NCBI RefSeq assembly: GCF_046297875.1
Contig: NZ_JBKBHD010000001.1
Coordinates: forward strand, 2,418,001 to 2,482,000
From: Parvibaculum sp046297875
Lineage (GTDB): Bacteria; Pseudomonadota; Alphaproteobacteria; Parvibaculales; Parvibaculaceae
Direction: 5' to 3'
DNA length: 64,000 nt
Shown: piece by piece, positions 24,866 through 32,969 of the stretch
Layout: each line of letters starts with the position of its first letter
Position numbering within the stretch: position 1 is the stretch's first letter
Program-made: the position numbers and the translations under genes
The notes under the pieces: model-generated
What the model was told of the DNA's origin: nothing
The model's database searches: none
Seen by the model: only the letters and a program-made list of their open reading frames with translations

Positions 24866-26155
24866 ATGACAGATATTCGCCGCCCTTCAATTCGCTTCGG
24901 CTTGAAACGTGGTTTCTCCGCTGAAGGAGACACGCTTTCGGTCGAGACGCTTTCGCATGCGGCGCGATATCTGCGGGATCATCCGCCAAGTGCTGATGTA
25001 GTCATTCTTGAAAGCGTTGACGCGCTGGCGCCATACCGCGTTGAGATGGAGGCATTGGCAGCCGCGTCGGCCGATACGAACAACCAGTACGAATTTCATG
25101 CGCTGTCGGCGGCAATGGAACATTTGCGCGGCGGCAAAGACGTGCGCGTTGCGCTGATCTGGAGCGATGCGAGCGAAGGCGGCAAGCGGGAGCTTCTCGG
25201 CGCGGTTCCCTACCGCGTGACTTATGGATATTTCGGACTGCCGCTGCCCGTCTGGCGTGTCTGGTATCATATCCACAGCTATGTCTGTACTCCGCTGCTG
25301 AAGCGTGGCTATGAGCGGCAGGCGGTGCGGCGCTTCATGGCGCTGGCGGATCGCGCGGGCGCAGCTCTTGTCGAGTTTCCTATGTTTCAGAGTGGAAGCG
25401 CCTTCGATGAGGCTCTTTGCGAAGTTGTCGCACGTCAGCAGCGGCGCCTTGCGGAGACAGACCGGCATGAGCGCGCGTTTTTGAAATCCTCTCTTTCGGA
25501 AGAGGAATATCTGGCAGCGCATATCCGCAAGAAGAAGCGCAAGGAATTCAATCGGCTCTGGAACCGTCTGTCGGAACTCGGCGACCTTCGCCTTGCCGTT
25601 TACAATCAGCCCGATGTCGAGGATTGGTTGAAACGTTTTCTCTGGCTTGAATCTCTCGGCTGGAAGGGCAAGCGCGGCACCGCGCTCAAGGCCGACGCCG
25701 ATCAGCGCGCCTTTTTCGAGAATTTGTGCCGCGGGGCGGCCGCCCAAGGCAAGCTCCATTGCACCGAAATCACTCTCGACGGGAAACCGTTGGCCATGTT
25801 GTCCAGCTTCCGTGCGGGCGATGGGCTCTACACATTCAAAATCGCGTTCGATGAAGAATATTCCCGCTACTCGCCGGGAGTTCTTTTGATGCTCAAGCTG
25901 ATCGGTGAGGTGTTGCGCGACGAACGGACGGCATGGGCCGACTCCTGCGCGATCCCCGGTCATCCGATGATCGACCACATCTGGGCCGAGCGGCGCGGGA
26001 TGCGCAGTGTACTCGTGGCCGGTTCTTCGCCGCTTGCCGGGCCTGCGCTGCGCTATGCGGCGGCAGCCACCAAACTAGCCGAAAAGCTTCGCGCCGCGCT
26101 GCGCGAGCGGTACCACGCCTTCCGCAAGGAGAGGGAAAATGAACAGAATGATTGA
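24866..26155 (+). CDS. CelD/BcsL-family (FemAB-like GNAT) acyltransferase 2
   Basis: A 429-residue paralogue-like protein of the CelD family, divergent from the one at 22187. The GNAT_6 core includes EEYLAAHIRKKKRKEFNRLW (about 213-232), YTFKIAFDEEYSRYSPGVLL (about 321-340), and AWADSCAIPGHPMIDHIWAE. The acceptor is unknown. Fifteen bases separate it from the flippase gene, and its last 17 bases overlap the start of the cupin gene, so flippase, acyltransferase and oxygenase are translated from one message. Confidence 0.8.
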   Translation: MTDIRRPSIRFGLKRGFSAEGDTLSVETLSHAARYLRDHPPSADVVILESVDALAPYRVEMEALAAASADTNNQYEFHALSAAMEHLRGGKDVRVALIWSDASEGGKRELLGAVPYRVTYGYFGLPLPVWRVWYHIHSYVCTPLLKRGYERQAVRRFMALADRAGAALVEFPMFQSGSAFDEALCEVVARQQRRLAETDRHERAFLKSSLSEEEYLAAHIRKKKRKEFNRLWNRLSELGDLRLAVYNQPDVEDWLKRFLWLESLGWKGKRGTALKADADQRAFFENLCRGAAAQGKLHCTEITLDGKPLAMLSSFRAGDGLYTFKIAFDEEYSRYSPGVLLMLKLIGEVLRDERTAWADSCAIPGHPMIDHIWAERRGMRSVLVAGSSPLAGPALRYAAAATKLAEKLRAALRERYHAFRKERENEQND

Positions 26156-27050
26156 AGTCACCCCAGGCAGCATCAAAGAGGCAATGCCGAAGACAAGCTT
26201 TCGCGTCGCCCACAAGCTGGCGGACCATCCATTGTTCCGGCTTGACCGGCTGGCGCAGCTTGCAGCATCGCTTCCGGCGGATCGGGTCGAGTTCAACGGA
26301 CCCGTGGCGCCCAATCAGGATCCGAATCTTACGCCATCAAACGGCATGACGCCGGAAGAAACCGTGCGCCGGATCGAACAGGCCAAATCGTGGATGGTTC
26401 TGAAAAATGTCGAGAGCGATCCCGAGTACAAGGCGTTGCTCGACGCCTGCCTCGATCAGGTGGCAGACCAAACGGGCGGCCTCATGGGCGGCGCGCGGCA
26501 GCGGCAAGCATTCATTTTTGTGACGTCGCCGGGCAATGTGACGCCGTTTCATTCGGACCCGGAACTCAATTTCCTGCTGCAGGTGCGCGGCAACAAGCGG
26601 ATGTCGCTTTTCGATCCGTCCGATCGGGAAGTCGTCAGCGCCGAAGACTCGGAACTTTATCCGGGCAAGCATCGCAATCTGCCTTATGACGACGGATTCG
26701 AAGCAAAGGCGATGCACCAGCATATCGAACCGGGCGAAGGTATCTTCGTGCCGATATTCGCGCCGCATTGGGTGCAGAACGGCGATGAGGTGTCGGTGTC
26801 GTTTTCGATTACCTGGCATACGGAAGAAACGGAGCGGCTGGTGAAGCTCTCCTATGTCAATGCCATGCTGCGCAGATTCGGCATGCCGCAGGGCGAGGCC
26901 GGCGCGAGTCCGGTCTGGGATGATGTGAAGGTCGCCGCCTACAACATGCTACGTCCCGTCTATGATGCGGTGAAGCGTGCCGTTGGCGGACGGCACAGGG
27001 CTCTGGCCCTGTTTTTCGACCGGAAAGAAACCGCTGTCGCAACGAGCTGA
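26139..27050 (+). CDS. JmjC-like (cupin-8) Fe(II)/2-oxoglutarate oxygenase
   Basis: A 303-residue protein with a double-stranded beta-helix of the JmjC/cupin-8 type. The iron triad is readable: H138-x-D140 in VTPFHSDPELN and H210 in PIFAPHWVQN; K153 in VRGNKRMSLFDP is placed where such enzymes bind the 2-oxoglutarate carboxylate. Relatives hydroxylate proteins or small molecules. Position between a CelD acyltransferase and the Wzc gene suggests modification of a sugar, an acyl substituent or a locus protein, but that is inference. GGAGAGGGAAA precedes the ATG. It overlaps the upstream gene by 17 bases and ends 10 bases from convergent wzc. Confidence 0.8.
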   Translation: MNRMIEVTPGSIKEAMPKTSFRVAHKLADHPLFRLDRLAQLAASLPADRVEFNGPVAPNQDPNLTPSNGMTPEETVRRIEQAKSWMVLKNVESDPEYKALLDACLDQVADQTGGLMGGARQRQAFIFVTSPGNVTPFHSDPELNFLLQVRGNKRMSLFDPSDREVVSAEDSELYPGKHRNLPYDDGFEAKAMHQHIEPGEGIFVPIFAPHWVQNGDEVSVSFSITWHTEETERLVKLSYVNAMLRRFGMPQGEAGASPVWDDVKVAAYNMLRPVYDAVKRAVGGRHRALALFFDRKETAVATS

Positions 27051-27059
27051 GCGAGCGCT

Positions 27060-29276
27060 CTAACGCGTTACCAATGTGCGCCGTGCTGCGGCGATCGGAT
27101 ATTCCTCGATCGGCTCGGCGCCATAACGCCGGTAGCGATGGAGGTTTACCTGTGTCAGCAGGAGACCGACGCGGCGGCTGCTGGCGGCGGCCAGCAATTT
27201 CAGGGCACGGGCGACCGTCTTGCGATCCGTATCCGACCACTTCACGGCAAGTATGGTTATATCGGCGAGCTTCGCCAGCACCTGCGCGTCTGCAGCTGCG
27301 AGCGCCGACGGAGAATCGACAATCACATAGTCGTAGGTCTGTTGAAGCGCTGTCATCACCCAATGCATCTGTGAGGATGCGAGTGCGGCAGTCGGATTTG
27401 CAACCGGCGTTCCGGCCTGAATGACGTGCACCTGGCTCGCCGGATCCTTTCGGATCACATGATGGAATGCGGCGCGACCCATCAGCAGGTCGGCGAGGCC
27501 GGGGCGCCGCTCCATACCAAGTGCTTCAGGCACTGCAGGCATGTGCATGTCGGCATCGACGATGACGGTCCGATAGCCACCCATGGCGAAAATGCGGGCT
27601 AGGCTCACAGCGGTCGTCGTCTTGCCTTCCCCGGCAACTGATGATGTGACGAGGACTGTCCGCGCGCGGCGATCGCCGATACGTGCAAGCAATACGTGAC
27701 CTTGCAGTGAGCGAATGCTTTCGGCAAAGAGTCCGGCTGGATCGTAGAGTACTTCATTGGCCGGCATCCGCTTTGCCTTGCCGCTTTCGATTTCCGGCAC
27801 GAGGCCGAGGAACGGCATGCCGGTGGATCGTTCGATCTGTTCGCCTGTGCGGAAGCCGCGCTGGAAGACTTCGATCAGGAAGGCGATGCAGAAAGCGAAG
27901 ATGAGCCCGGCAATGGTGGCAAAGCCCAGCGCCGATCCCATTCGCGGAAATGTCGGCGCGGTAGGCTGTTGAGCGCGCGAAACGATGCGGGCGTTCGACA
28001 CTTGTGTGTCGGCCTCGGCGCGGGCATTGGCCTGCTGATAGCGGAGCAGGAAGGATTCAAGGAGCGCGCGGTTCGTGTCCGCGTCGCGCTGCAAGGCGCG
28101 GAGTTTCACTTCGTCCTGATTGAGCTGGCCCATGCGCCGCTGCAGACGGTCGAGGCTGGAACGCAATGAGTTCACCCGCGCGCTGGCGACACGGGCATCG
28201 TTTTCCAGGGCTTCGATGATCTTGCGCACCTCCTTTTTGACCTCGCGTTCGAGATCGGCCAGGTTTGCCTCCGATTCCTGCATACGCGGATGCGTCGGAA
28301 GAAGCGACTCCGACATTTGTGCGATTTGCGCGCGAAGCTCGACTTCCTTCTGACGAAGGTTCTGGATGAGCGGCGACTGCAACACTTCGGCAGCAGTATT
28401 CACGGCGCTGCCGGAAGCAAGAAGATTCCGGGCATTGCCGAGTTTTGCCTGCGCTGCGGCGCGTTCGGCCTCAGCCTGAGAGAGTTGGGTGTTCAGCTCG
28501 GTCAACTGCTGCTGCGGCAGTGTCGAACCGTTGGTAAGGAAGAGCCCGGATTGCGCACGGAACGCTTCGACGGCTGCTTCCGATTCCTCGACCTTGATAC
28601 GCAGCTCGCGGATCTGCTCGGCAAGCCAGCGGGTGGCTTCGGTGTTCACGCCTGTGCGCTGCTCGACCTGCTGGGAGATGTAGAGCTCGGCAAGCCTGTT
28701 CGGCACGATCGCTGCCATGCGCGGGTCGGCCGAGGTGAATACGACCGCGATGACGCGCGAATTCAGCTTCTGATAGACCTCGAGCCGCGACAGGACGACA
28801 TCGGTAATCACTTCGATGTCGGTCAGGGGATTGCGGTCGCGAATGCCAAAAGCAATTGCAATCCGGCCGAAGAAGCCGGGCGCTCGGAGCGCTGGATTGA
28901 ATTCGGGGTTGGATGCAAGCCCCAGGTCCGTGATGAGCCGCGCGACGAGGGGCCGCGAGGTCATGACCTGGATTTCGCTATTCAGCGTTTCGTTGTCCGG
29001 CAGCTGCGGAATGTTCTCAGCGTCAAAGGTAGAGATCTCGCCTGAACGCGGCGAAAGAAGGACGCGCGTTTCCACCGTATAGGTGGGGGTTGCTGTCATC
29101 AGCCAAAGCACGGAGAGCGTCATGAAGCCTGCAAAGGCAAGCAGAATGATCTGCTTGCGCGCCCAGATACCGCGCAGCACTTCCCACGGCGAAAGATCGC
29201 CGATCGCGTTTTCGTCGGGCGCCGACCGGCGGCGATCACCGAAGGATACGACTGGACTGGACTGGGTTCCGTTCAT
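27060..29276 (-). CDS. Wzc-type polysaccharide chain-length determinant / BY-kinase-like ATPase
   Basis: A 738-residue inner-membrane protein. An N-terminal helix (about 38-58), a long periplasmic coiled-coil Wzz/GNVR region (about 60-440) and a second helix near 445-470 (LGFATIAGLIFAFCIAFLIE) lead to a cytoplasmic ATPase. Walker A is SSVAGEGKTTTA, Walker A' VIVDADMHMP, Walker B YVIVDSPSA. It controls polymer length and export with the OPX protein encoded divergently. The last 25 residues have only three tyrosines (YRRYGAEPIEEY), and Walker A' carries His where BY-kinases usually have Arg, so kinase activity is uncertain. Confidence 0.9.
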   Translation of the reverse strand: MNGTQSSPVVSFGDRRRSAPDENAIGDLSPWEVLRGIWARKQIILLAFAGFMTLSVLWLMTATPTYTVETRVLLSPRSGEISTFDAENIPQLPDNETLNSEIQVMTSRPLVARLITDLGLASNPEFNPALRAPGFFGRIAIAFGIRDRNPLTDIEVITDVVLSRLEVYQKLNSRVIAVVFTSADPRMAAIVPNRLAELYISQQVEQRTGVNTEATRWLAEQIRELRIKVEESEAAVEAFRAQSGLFLTNGSTLPQQQLTELNTQLSQAEAERAAAQAKLGNARNLLASGSAVNTAAEVLQSPLIQNLRQKEVELRAQIAQMSESLLPTHPRMQESEANLADLEREVKKEVRKIIEALENDARVASARVNSLRSSLDRLQRRMGQLNQDEVKLRALQRDADTNRALLESFLLRYQQANARAEADTQVSNARIVSRAQQPTAPTFPRMGSALGFATIAGLIFAFCIAFLIEVFQRGFRTGEQIERSTGMPFLGLVPEIESGKAKRMPANEVLYDPAGLFAESIRSLQGHVLLARIGDRRARTVLVTSSVAGEGKTTTAVSLARIFAMGGYRTVIVDADMHMPAVPEALGMERRPGLADLLMGRAAFHHVIRKDPASQVHVIQAGTPVANPTAALASSQMHWVMTALQQTYDYVIVDSPSALAAADAQVLAKLADITILAVKWSDTDRKTVARALKLLAAASSRRVGLLLTQVNLHRYRRYGAEPIEEYPIAAARRTLVTR

Positions 29277-29509
29277 GCCTTCCGCCCCGGTGCCGCCTTG
29301 AGCGCGACACCGCGTAAATTTCCGGGACCCAGTAGACGGCCTTTAGGTAACGGAAGGCTTAACGTGACGGACCAGAAGACTGTTCGGGCGGCGGAAAGCC
29401 TTGGAAATTCGTAACGGCGAGGCAGGGGCAGCAACCGGCGAGTTGCCAGAAAATTAACCGTTCCGGTCCTAACTTCGGACAAACTATTTTTGCCCGGAGA
29501 ATTGGGTCC

Positions 29510-30070
29510 ATGAAGCTCCGTTCCGTATTCATCCTGATCGCGGCAGCCCTCGTTCTGGCGTCCTGTGCAGCGCGAGGCGTGATTGCGGAACGACCCGCGC
29601 CGATGGAAGGCGACAGCTATTTGCTCGATACCGGCGACAAGCTGCGGATTACGGTGTTCGGCCAAGCCGACCTGAGCGGGGAATATACGGTGGATGGCAC
29701 GGGTGCCATCTCGATGCCGTTGCTGCCGCCGATTTCCGCCCGAGGGCTGACCGCCGATCAGTTTGAGGCGGCGCTTGAGGCCGAGCTGGGCGAGAAACTT
29801 CTTCGCAATCCGAATGTCAGTATCCAGGTGACGCAGTTCCGCCCATTTTTCATTCTGGGCGAGGTCAAGAATGCCGGCCAGTATCCTTATGTCAGCGGCA
29901 TGACCGTCCAAAGCGCGGCGGCGATTGCAGGCGGGTTCACCTATCGCGCGAATGTCGATCGGGTCACGATTACCCGCAATCGTGGTGACCGTATCGTCGA
30001 GCTTGGTGTCGACAGCACCGAAGTGGTGATGCCCGGTGATACAATTCTCGTGCGTGAACGGTTCTTCTGA
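29510..30070 (+). CDS. Short outer-membrane polysaccharide export (OPX/Wza-family) lipoprotein
   Basis: A 186-residue lipoprotein. The lipobox LVLASC puts the lipidated cysteine at residue 19. A poly-export domain follows (about 38-115; YLLDTGDKLRITVFGQADLS) and one SLBB domain (about 118-175; FILGEVKNAGQYPYVSGMTV). It ends at RERFF, so it lacks the extra SLBB repeats and the C-terminal amphipathic helix that forms the outer-membrane pore in E. coli Wza (about twice as long). GGAG precedes the ATG. It is divergent from wzc and overlaps the glycosyltransferase start by one base. Confidence 0.9.
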   Translation: MKLRSVFILIAAALVLASCAARGVIAERPAPMEGDSYLLDTGDKLRITVFGQADLSGEYTVDGTGAISMPLLPPISARGLTADQFEAALEAELGEKLLRNPNVSIQVTQFRPFFILGEVKNAGQYPYVSGMTVQSAAAIAGGFTYRANVDRVTITRNRGDRIVELGVDSTEVVMPGDTILVRERFF

Positions 30071-31275
30071 TGGACGCCTCCCTGCACGGCGAAGGCGAGG
30101 TGCGGCGCGTACTTCATGTCATGCGCCTTCCCATGGGCGGACTGTTTCGACATGTGCGCGACCTGGTGACGGGTCAGCAGGAGGCGGGGATTGCAGCCGG
30201 TGTCGTCTGTGCCGAGCCGCCGGATGACGGCATTTCCGCAAAACGTCTATCGGATATGGAACGATATTGCGGACTTGGGCTGCATGTGTTGCCCATGTCG
30301 CGGCTGCCAGGCTTTGGCGACATTGCCAACATTCGCGAGGTCGGCGCGCTCGTCAGGCGCTTGCAGCCGGGTATTCTGCATGGGCATGGTGCGAAGGGCG
30401 GCCTGCTTGCCCGTCTGGTTTCCGCGCCGCGCAACACCGTCAGGGTTTACACGCCGCATGGCGGTTCGCTTCATTACGAGAAGGCGAGCCTTGAGGGGTT
30501 CATATATCATGGCGCAGAGCAGCTCATGCGCGCGCGTACCGACGGGCTGATTTTCGAGTCGGCGTTCAGCCGGGACACCTATTTGACAAAGATTGGACAG
30601 CCAAATGGCGAGTCCGTTGTCATTCACAATGGCGTTTCGGAGCCTGAATTCGACCCGGTTCAACCCTATGGCGTTGCCGCCGATTTTCTCTTTATCGGCG
30701 AACTGCGCATGTTGAAGGGCGTTTCGACGCTGATCGAGGCGGCATCCTGCATGACGCGCCCCGTGCATATCCGTATCGCCGGCGCGGGGCCCGACAGGGC
30801 GCATTTCGAGGAGCTGGCACAGCGAGCAGGTTCGCATGTCCGGATCGATTTTCTCGGGGCCATGCCTGCGCGAGAAGCTTTCCGGCTGGCCCGAGCCGTC
30901 GTCATGCCATCCTGGAACGAGTCCTTCCCATATGTCGTCCTGGAAGTCGCTGCCGCCGGCGTGCCGCTCATTGCAACACACGTGGGTGGAATCCCTGAAA
31001 TCTTCGGTGCAGCCGCCTCGCGGTTGGTGCCGCCCGCCAATGCCGCGGCTCTTGCCGAGGCGATGACGGCCGCCCTTGCTGACCCGAACGAAATGGCTGC
31101 TGATGCAGTGAAGCTTCGTATGCGCGTCAAACAGCATTTCACTGCTGCACGGATGGTCGAGCGTATCGACCAATTCTATTCGCAGCTTGCCGGACGGAAA
31201 CGCGTCGGCGCTGGCGCTGACCGTGTTTCCGGCACTGCAGCCAGCAAGCCGGAACTTACCGGCATGAGGCGCTAA
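30070..31275 (+). CDS. Glycosyltransferase family 4 protein
   Basis: A 401-residue GT-B fold enzyme. The N-terminal acceptor domain shows LHVMRLPMGGLFRHVRDLVT and a GAKGGLLARLV loop; the C-terminal donor domain shows FIGELRMLKGVSTLIEA, IRIAGAGPD and the E-x7-E motif region ESFPYVVLEVAAAGVPLIAT (about 281-300). It adds a sugar from a nucleotide donor to the lipid-linked repeat unit. It is the only glycosyltransferase in the locus. The start overlaps the OPX stop by one base (TGATG), and the gene ends just before the polymerase gene. Confidence 0.88.
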   Translation: MDASLHGEGEVRRVLHVMRLPMGGLFRHVRDLVTGQQEAGIAAGVVCAEPPDDGISAKRLSDMERYCGLGLHVLPMSRLPGFGDIANIREVGALVRRLQPGILHGHGAKGGLLARLVSAPRNTVRVYTPHGGSLHYEKASLEGFIYHGAEQLMRARTDGLIFESAFSRDTYLTKIGQPNGESVVIHNGVSEPEFDPVQPYGVAADFLFIGELRMLKGVSTLIEAASCMTRPVHIRIAGAGPDRAHFEELAQRAGSHVRIDFLGAMPAREAFRLARAVVMPSWNESFPYVVLEVAAAGVPLIATHVGGIPEIFGAAASRLVPPANAAALAEAMTAALADPNEMAADAVKLRMRVKQHFTAARMVERIDQFYSQLAGRKRVGAGADRVSGTAASKPELTGMRR

Positions 31276-31276
31276 G

Positions 31277-32602
31277 ATGGATGGCTGGCAAATCGATATT
31301 GGCCGGCGCCTGCCTGCAGAGAAGACGCGGCGGAGCGCTGCGACCTATCTTGGCGAGGGACTTGTTATCCTCGTGCTGCTAACGAGTTTTTACGTCAAGT
31401 CAGACCCGACGCAGGACAATCCGACGCCTTACGACCTGCTGATGGCAGCGACCGTCGCGCTGATGTTCCTGTTCGGCTTGCGGTTGCCGCGCGGGCTTGG
31501 CTGGCCGGCGGCGCTTTGGGGCCTTGTCGTTATTGGATTCGTGATAGGCGGTTTCAATGCGGTCTATGTGGACCGCGTCAAACCTTCCCTTATGACGACG
31601 GTCTACCTCGTCGGCACGTTCATCTTTTTCGTTTCATGGATCTATACGGATCCGCTCCGGCGCATCAATCAGGTAATGTGGGCGTACACTGCCGCGGCCA
31701 CGCTTGCTGCGACCGCCGGTGTTGCCGGGTATTTCGGGCTCTTTCCGGGTTCTGAAATGTTCACGCAATATGGCCGCGCAACCGGCACTTTCAACGATCC
31801 GAACGTCTTTGGTCCGTTTCTCGTTGCGCCGACCCTTTTCCTCGCAATGAAACTCAGTCAAGCCGGATCTCTGCGATCGTTGTGGATGGCAGTACCGTTC
31901 GGATTGCTTGTGCTTGCCATCCTTCTCAGTTTTTCGCGGGGCGCCTGGGGCAATCTTGCGCTGGCAGGACTGCTTTTCTTCGTGCTGACCCTGGCGACAT
32001 CGCAATCGGCCAAGCAGGCCATGCGGCTGATCGGCTTTGGCGCTCTTGCCTCGCTGATCGGGCTCGTGGTTGTGATGGTTGCTCTGGCCGACCCGAAGGT
32101 GTCGGCGCTATTCGTCGAGCGCGCGTCGCTCACCCAGAGCTATGACACGGACCCGGAACTTGGCCGCTTCGAAAGCCAGGCCCGCGCCTTGCAGATGGTG
32201 CTGGAAAAACCTCTGGGCATCGGTCCGGCGCAATGGGCCATCATCAACGGGCTCGATACGCACAACGTCTATCTTCATATTCTGGTTGCCGGCGGGTTCC
32301 TGTCGGGTTTTGCCTTTGCCGGCTTTCTGGCGCTGACGTTTGTCAGGGCATGGCGCGCCATGGGACGCCAGGAACCGGAGACCGGGGCGCTCATCGTCGT
32401 CTTCGCAGCTGTCGCCGGTCACGCCGCCGAGGCATTCATTATCGACATTGCCACCTGGCGGCATTTCTTCCTGCTTTTGGGGGTTCTCTGGGGAGCGGTC
32501 CTGGCCATCGAGTTTCGTGGCAGGGCGCCGCAGCCGATTCTCTTTCCCCGGTCGCGTCCGGCCACATTCATGCCCGTTCGCGCAGACGGTTTTCAGGTCT
32601 GA
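31277..32602 (+). CDS. Wzy/WaaL-type O-antigen polymerase or ligase
   Basis: A 441-residue integral membrane protein with about ten to twelve helices. The Wzy_C features are LLSFSRGAWGNLALAGLLFF (about 214-233) and the loop ending in LDTHNVYLHILVAGGFLSG (about 329-347), with the conserved histidine-asparagine pair. It would polymerise repeat units in the periplasm; a ligase role cannot be excluded. One base separates it from the glycosyltransferase stop, so it is the last gene of the OPX-GT-Wzy operon. tRNA-Cys follows on the other strand. Confidence 0.85.
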   Translation: MDGWQIDIGRRLPAEKTRRSAATYLGEGLVILVLLTSFYVKSDPTQDNPTPYDLLMAATVALMFLFGLRLPRGLGWPAALWGLVVIGFVIGGFNAVYVDRVKPSLMTTVYLVGTFIFFVSWIYTDPLRRINQVMWAYTAAATLAATAGVAGYFGLFPGSEMFTQYGRATGTFNDPNVFGPFLVAPTLFLAMKLSQAGSLRSLWMAVPFGLLVLAILLSFSRGAWGNLALAGLLFFVLTLATSQSAKQAMRLIGFGALASLIGLVVVMVALADPKVSALFVERASLTQSYDTDPELGRFESQARALQMVLEKPLGIGPAQWAIINGLDTHNVYLHILVAGGFLSGFAFAGFLALTFVRAWRAMGRQEPETGALIVVFAAVAGHAAEAFIIDIATWRHFFLLLGVLWGAVLAIEFRGRAPQPILFPRSRPATFMPVRADGFQV

Positions 32603-32647
32603 CCGGCCGCGCGGAACCGCAGGCTACCGCCGAATCTCAAGGAAAAC

Positions 32648-32721
32648 TGGAGGCCACGCCCGGAATCGAACCGGGGTATACGGATTTGCAGTCCGCTGCG
32701 TCACCACTCCGCCACGTGGCC
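32648..32721 (-). tRNA. tRNA-Cys (anticodon GCA)
   Basis: A 74-nt cloverleaf on the minus strand. Acceptor GGCCACG pairs with CGTGGCC, discriminator T (U), encoded CCA. Anticodon arm GCGGA-CTGCAAA-TCCGT gives anticodon GCA. T arm CGGTTCGATTCCG. It marks the right edge of the polysaccharide locus. Confidence 0.97.
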
Positions 32722-32969
32722 TTCACCCGCAGGATACCGCGCCTTGTGGTAGGAGGCGGGCCGAAAGCAGGGCGGGCGGGGTATAGCAATTCCGCCGCAT
32801 TGGCACAATGCCGATTGCCGGAGATGATTACCGGCGGGTTGCGGCCGCGGGCGGAGCAGGCACCGATGCGGCAAAGCGCGAATTGAGTTTGTGTGGCGCT
32901 GGCTTTATAAACGCGCGCAAATCCTATCCACTTCCGCCCCGGATTTCGGGGCATTCATCAGGACCGAGC

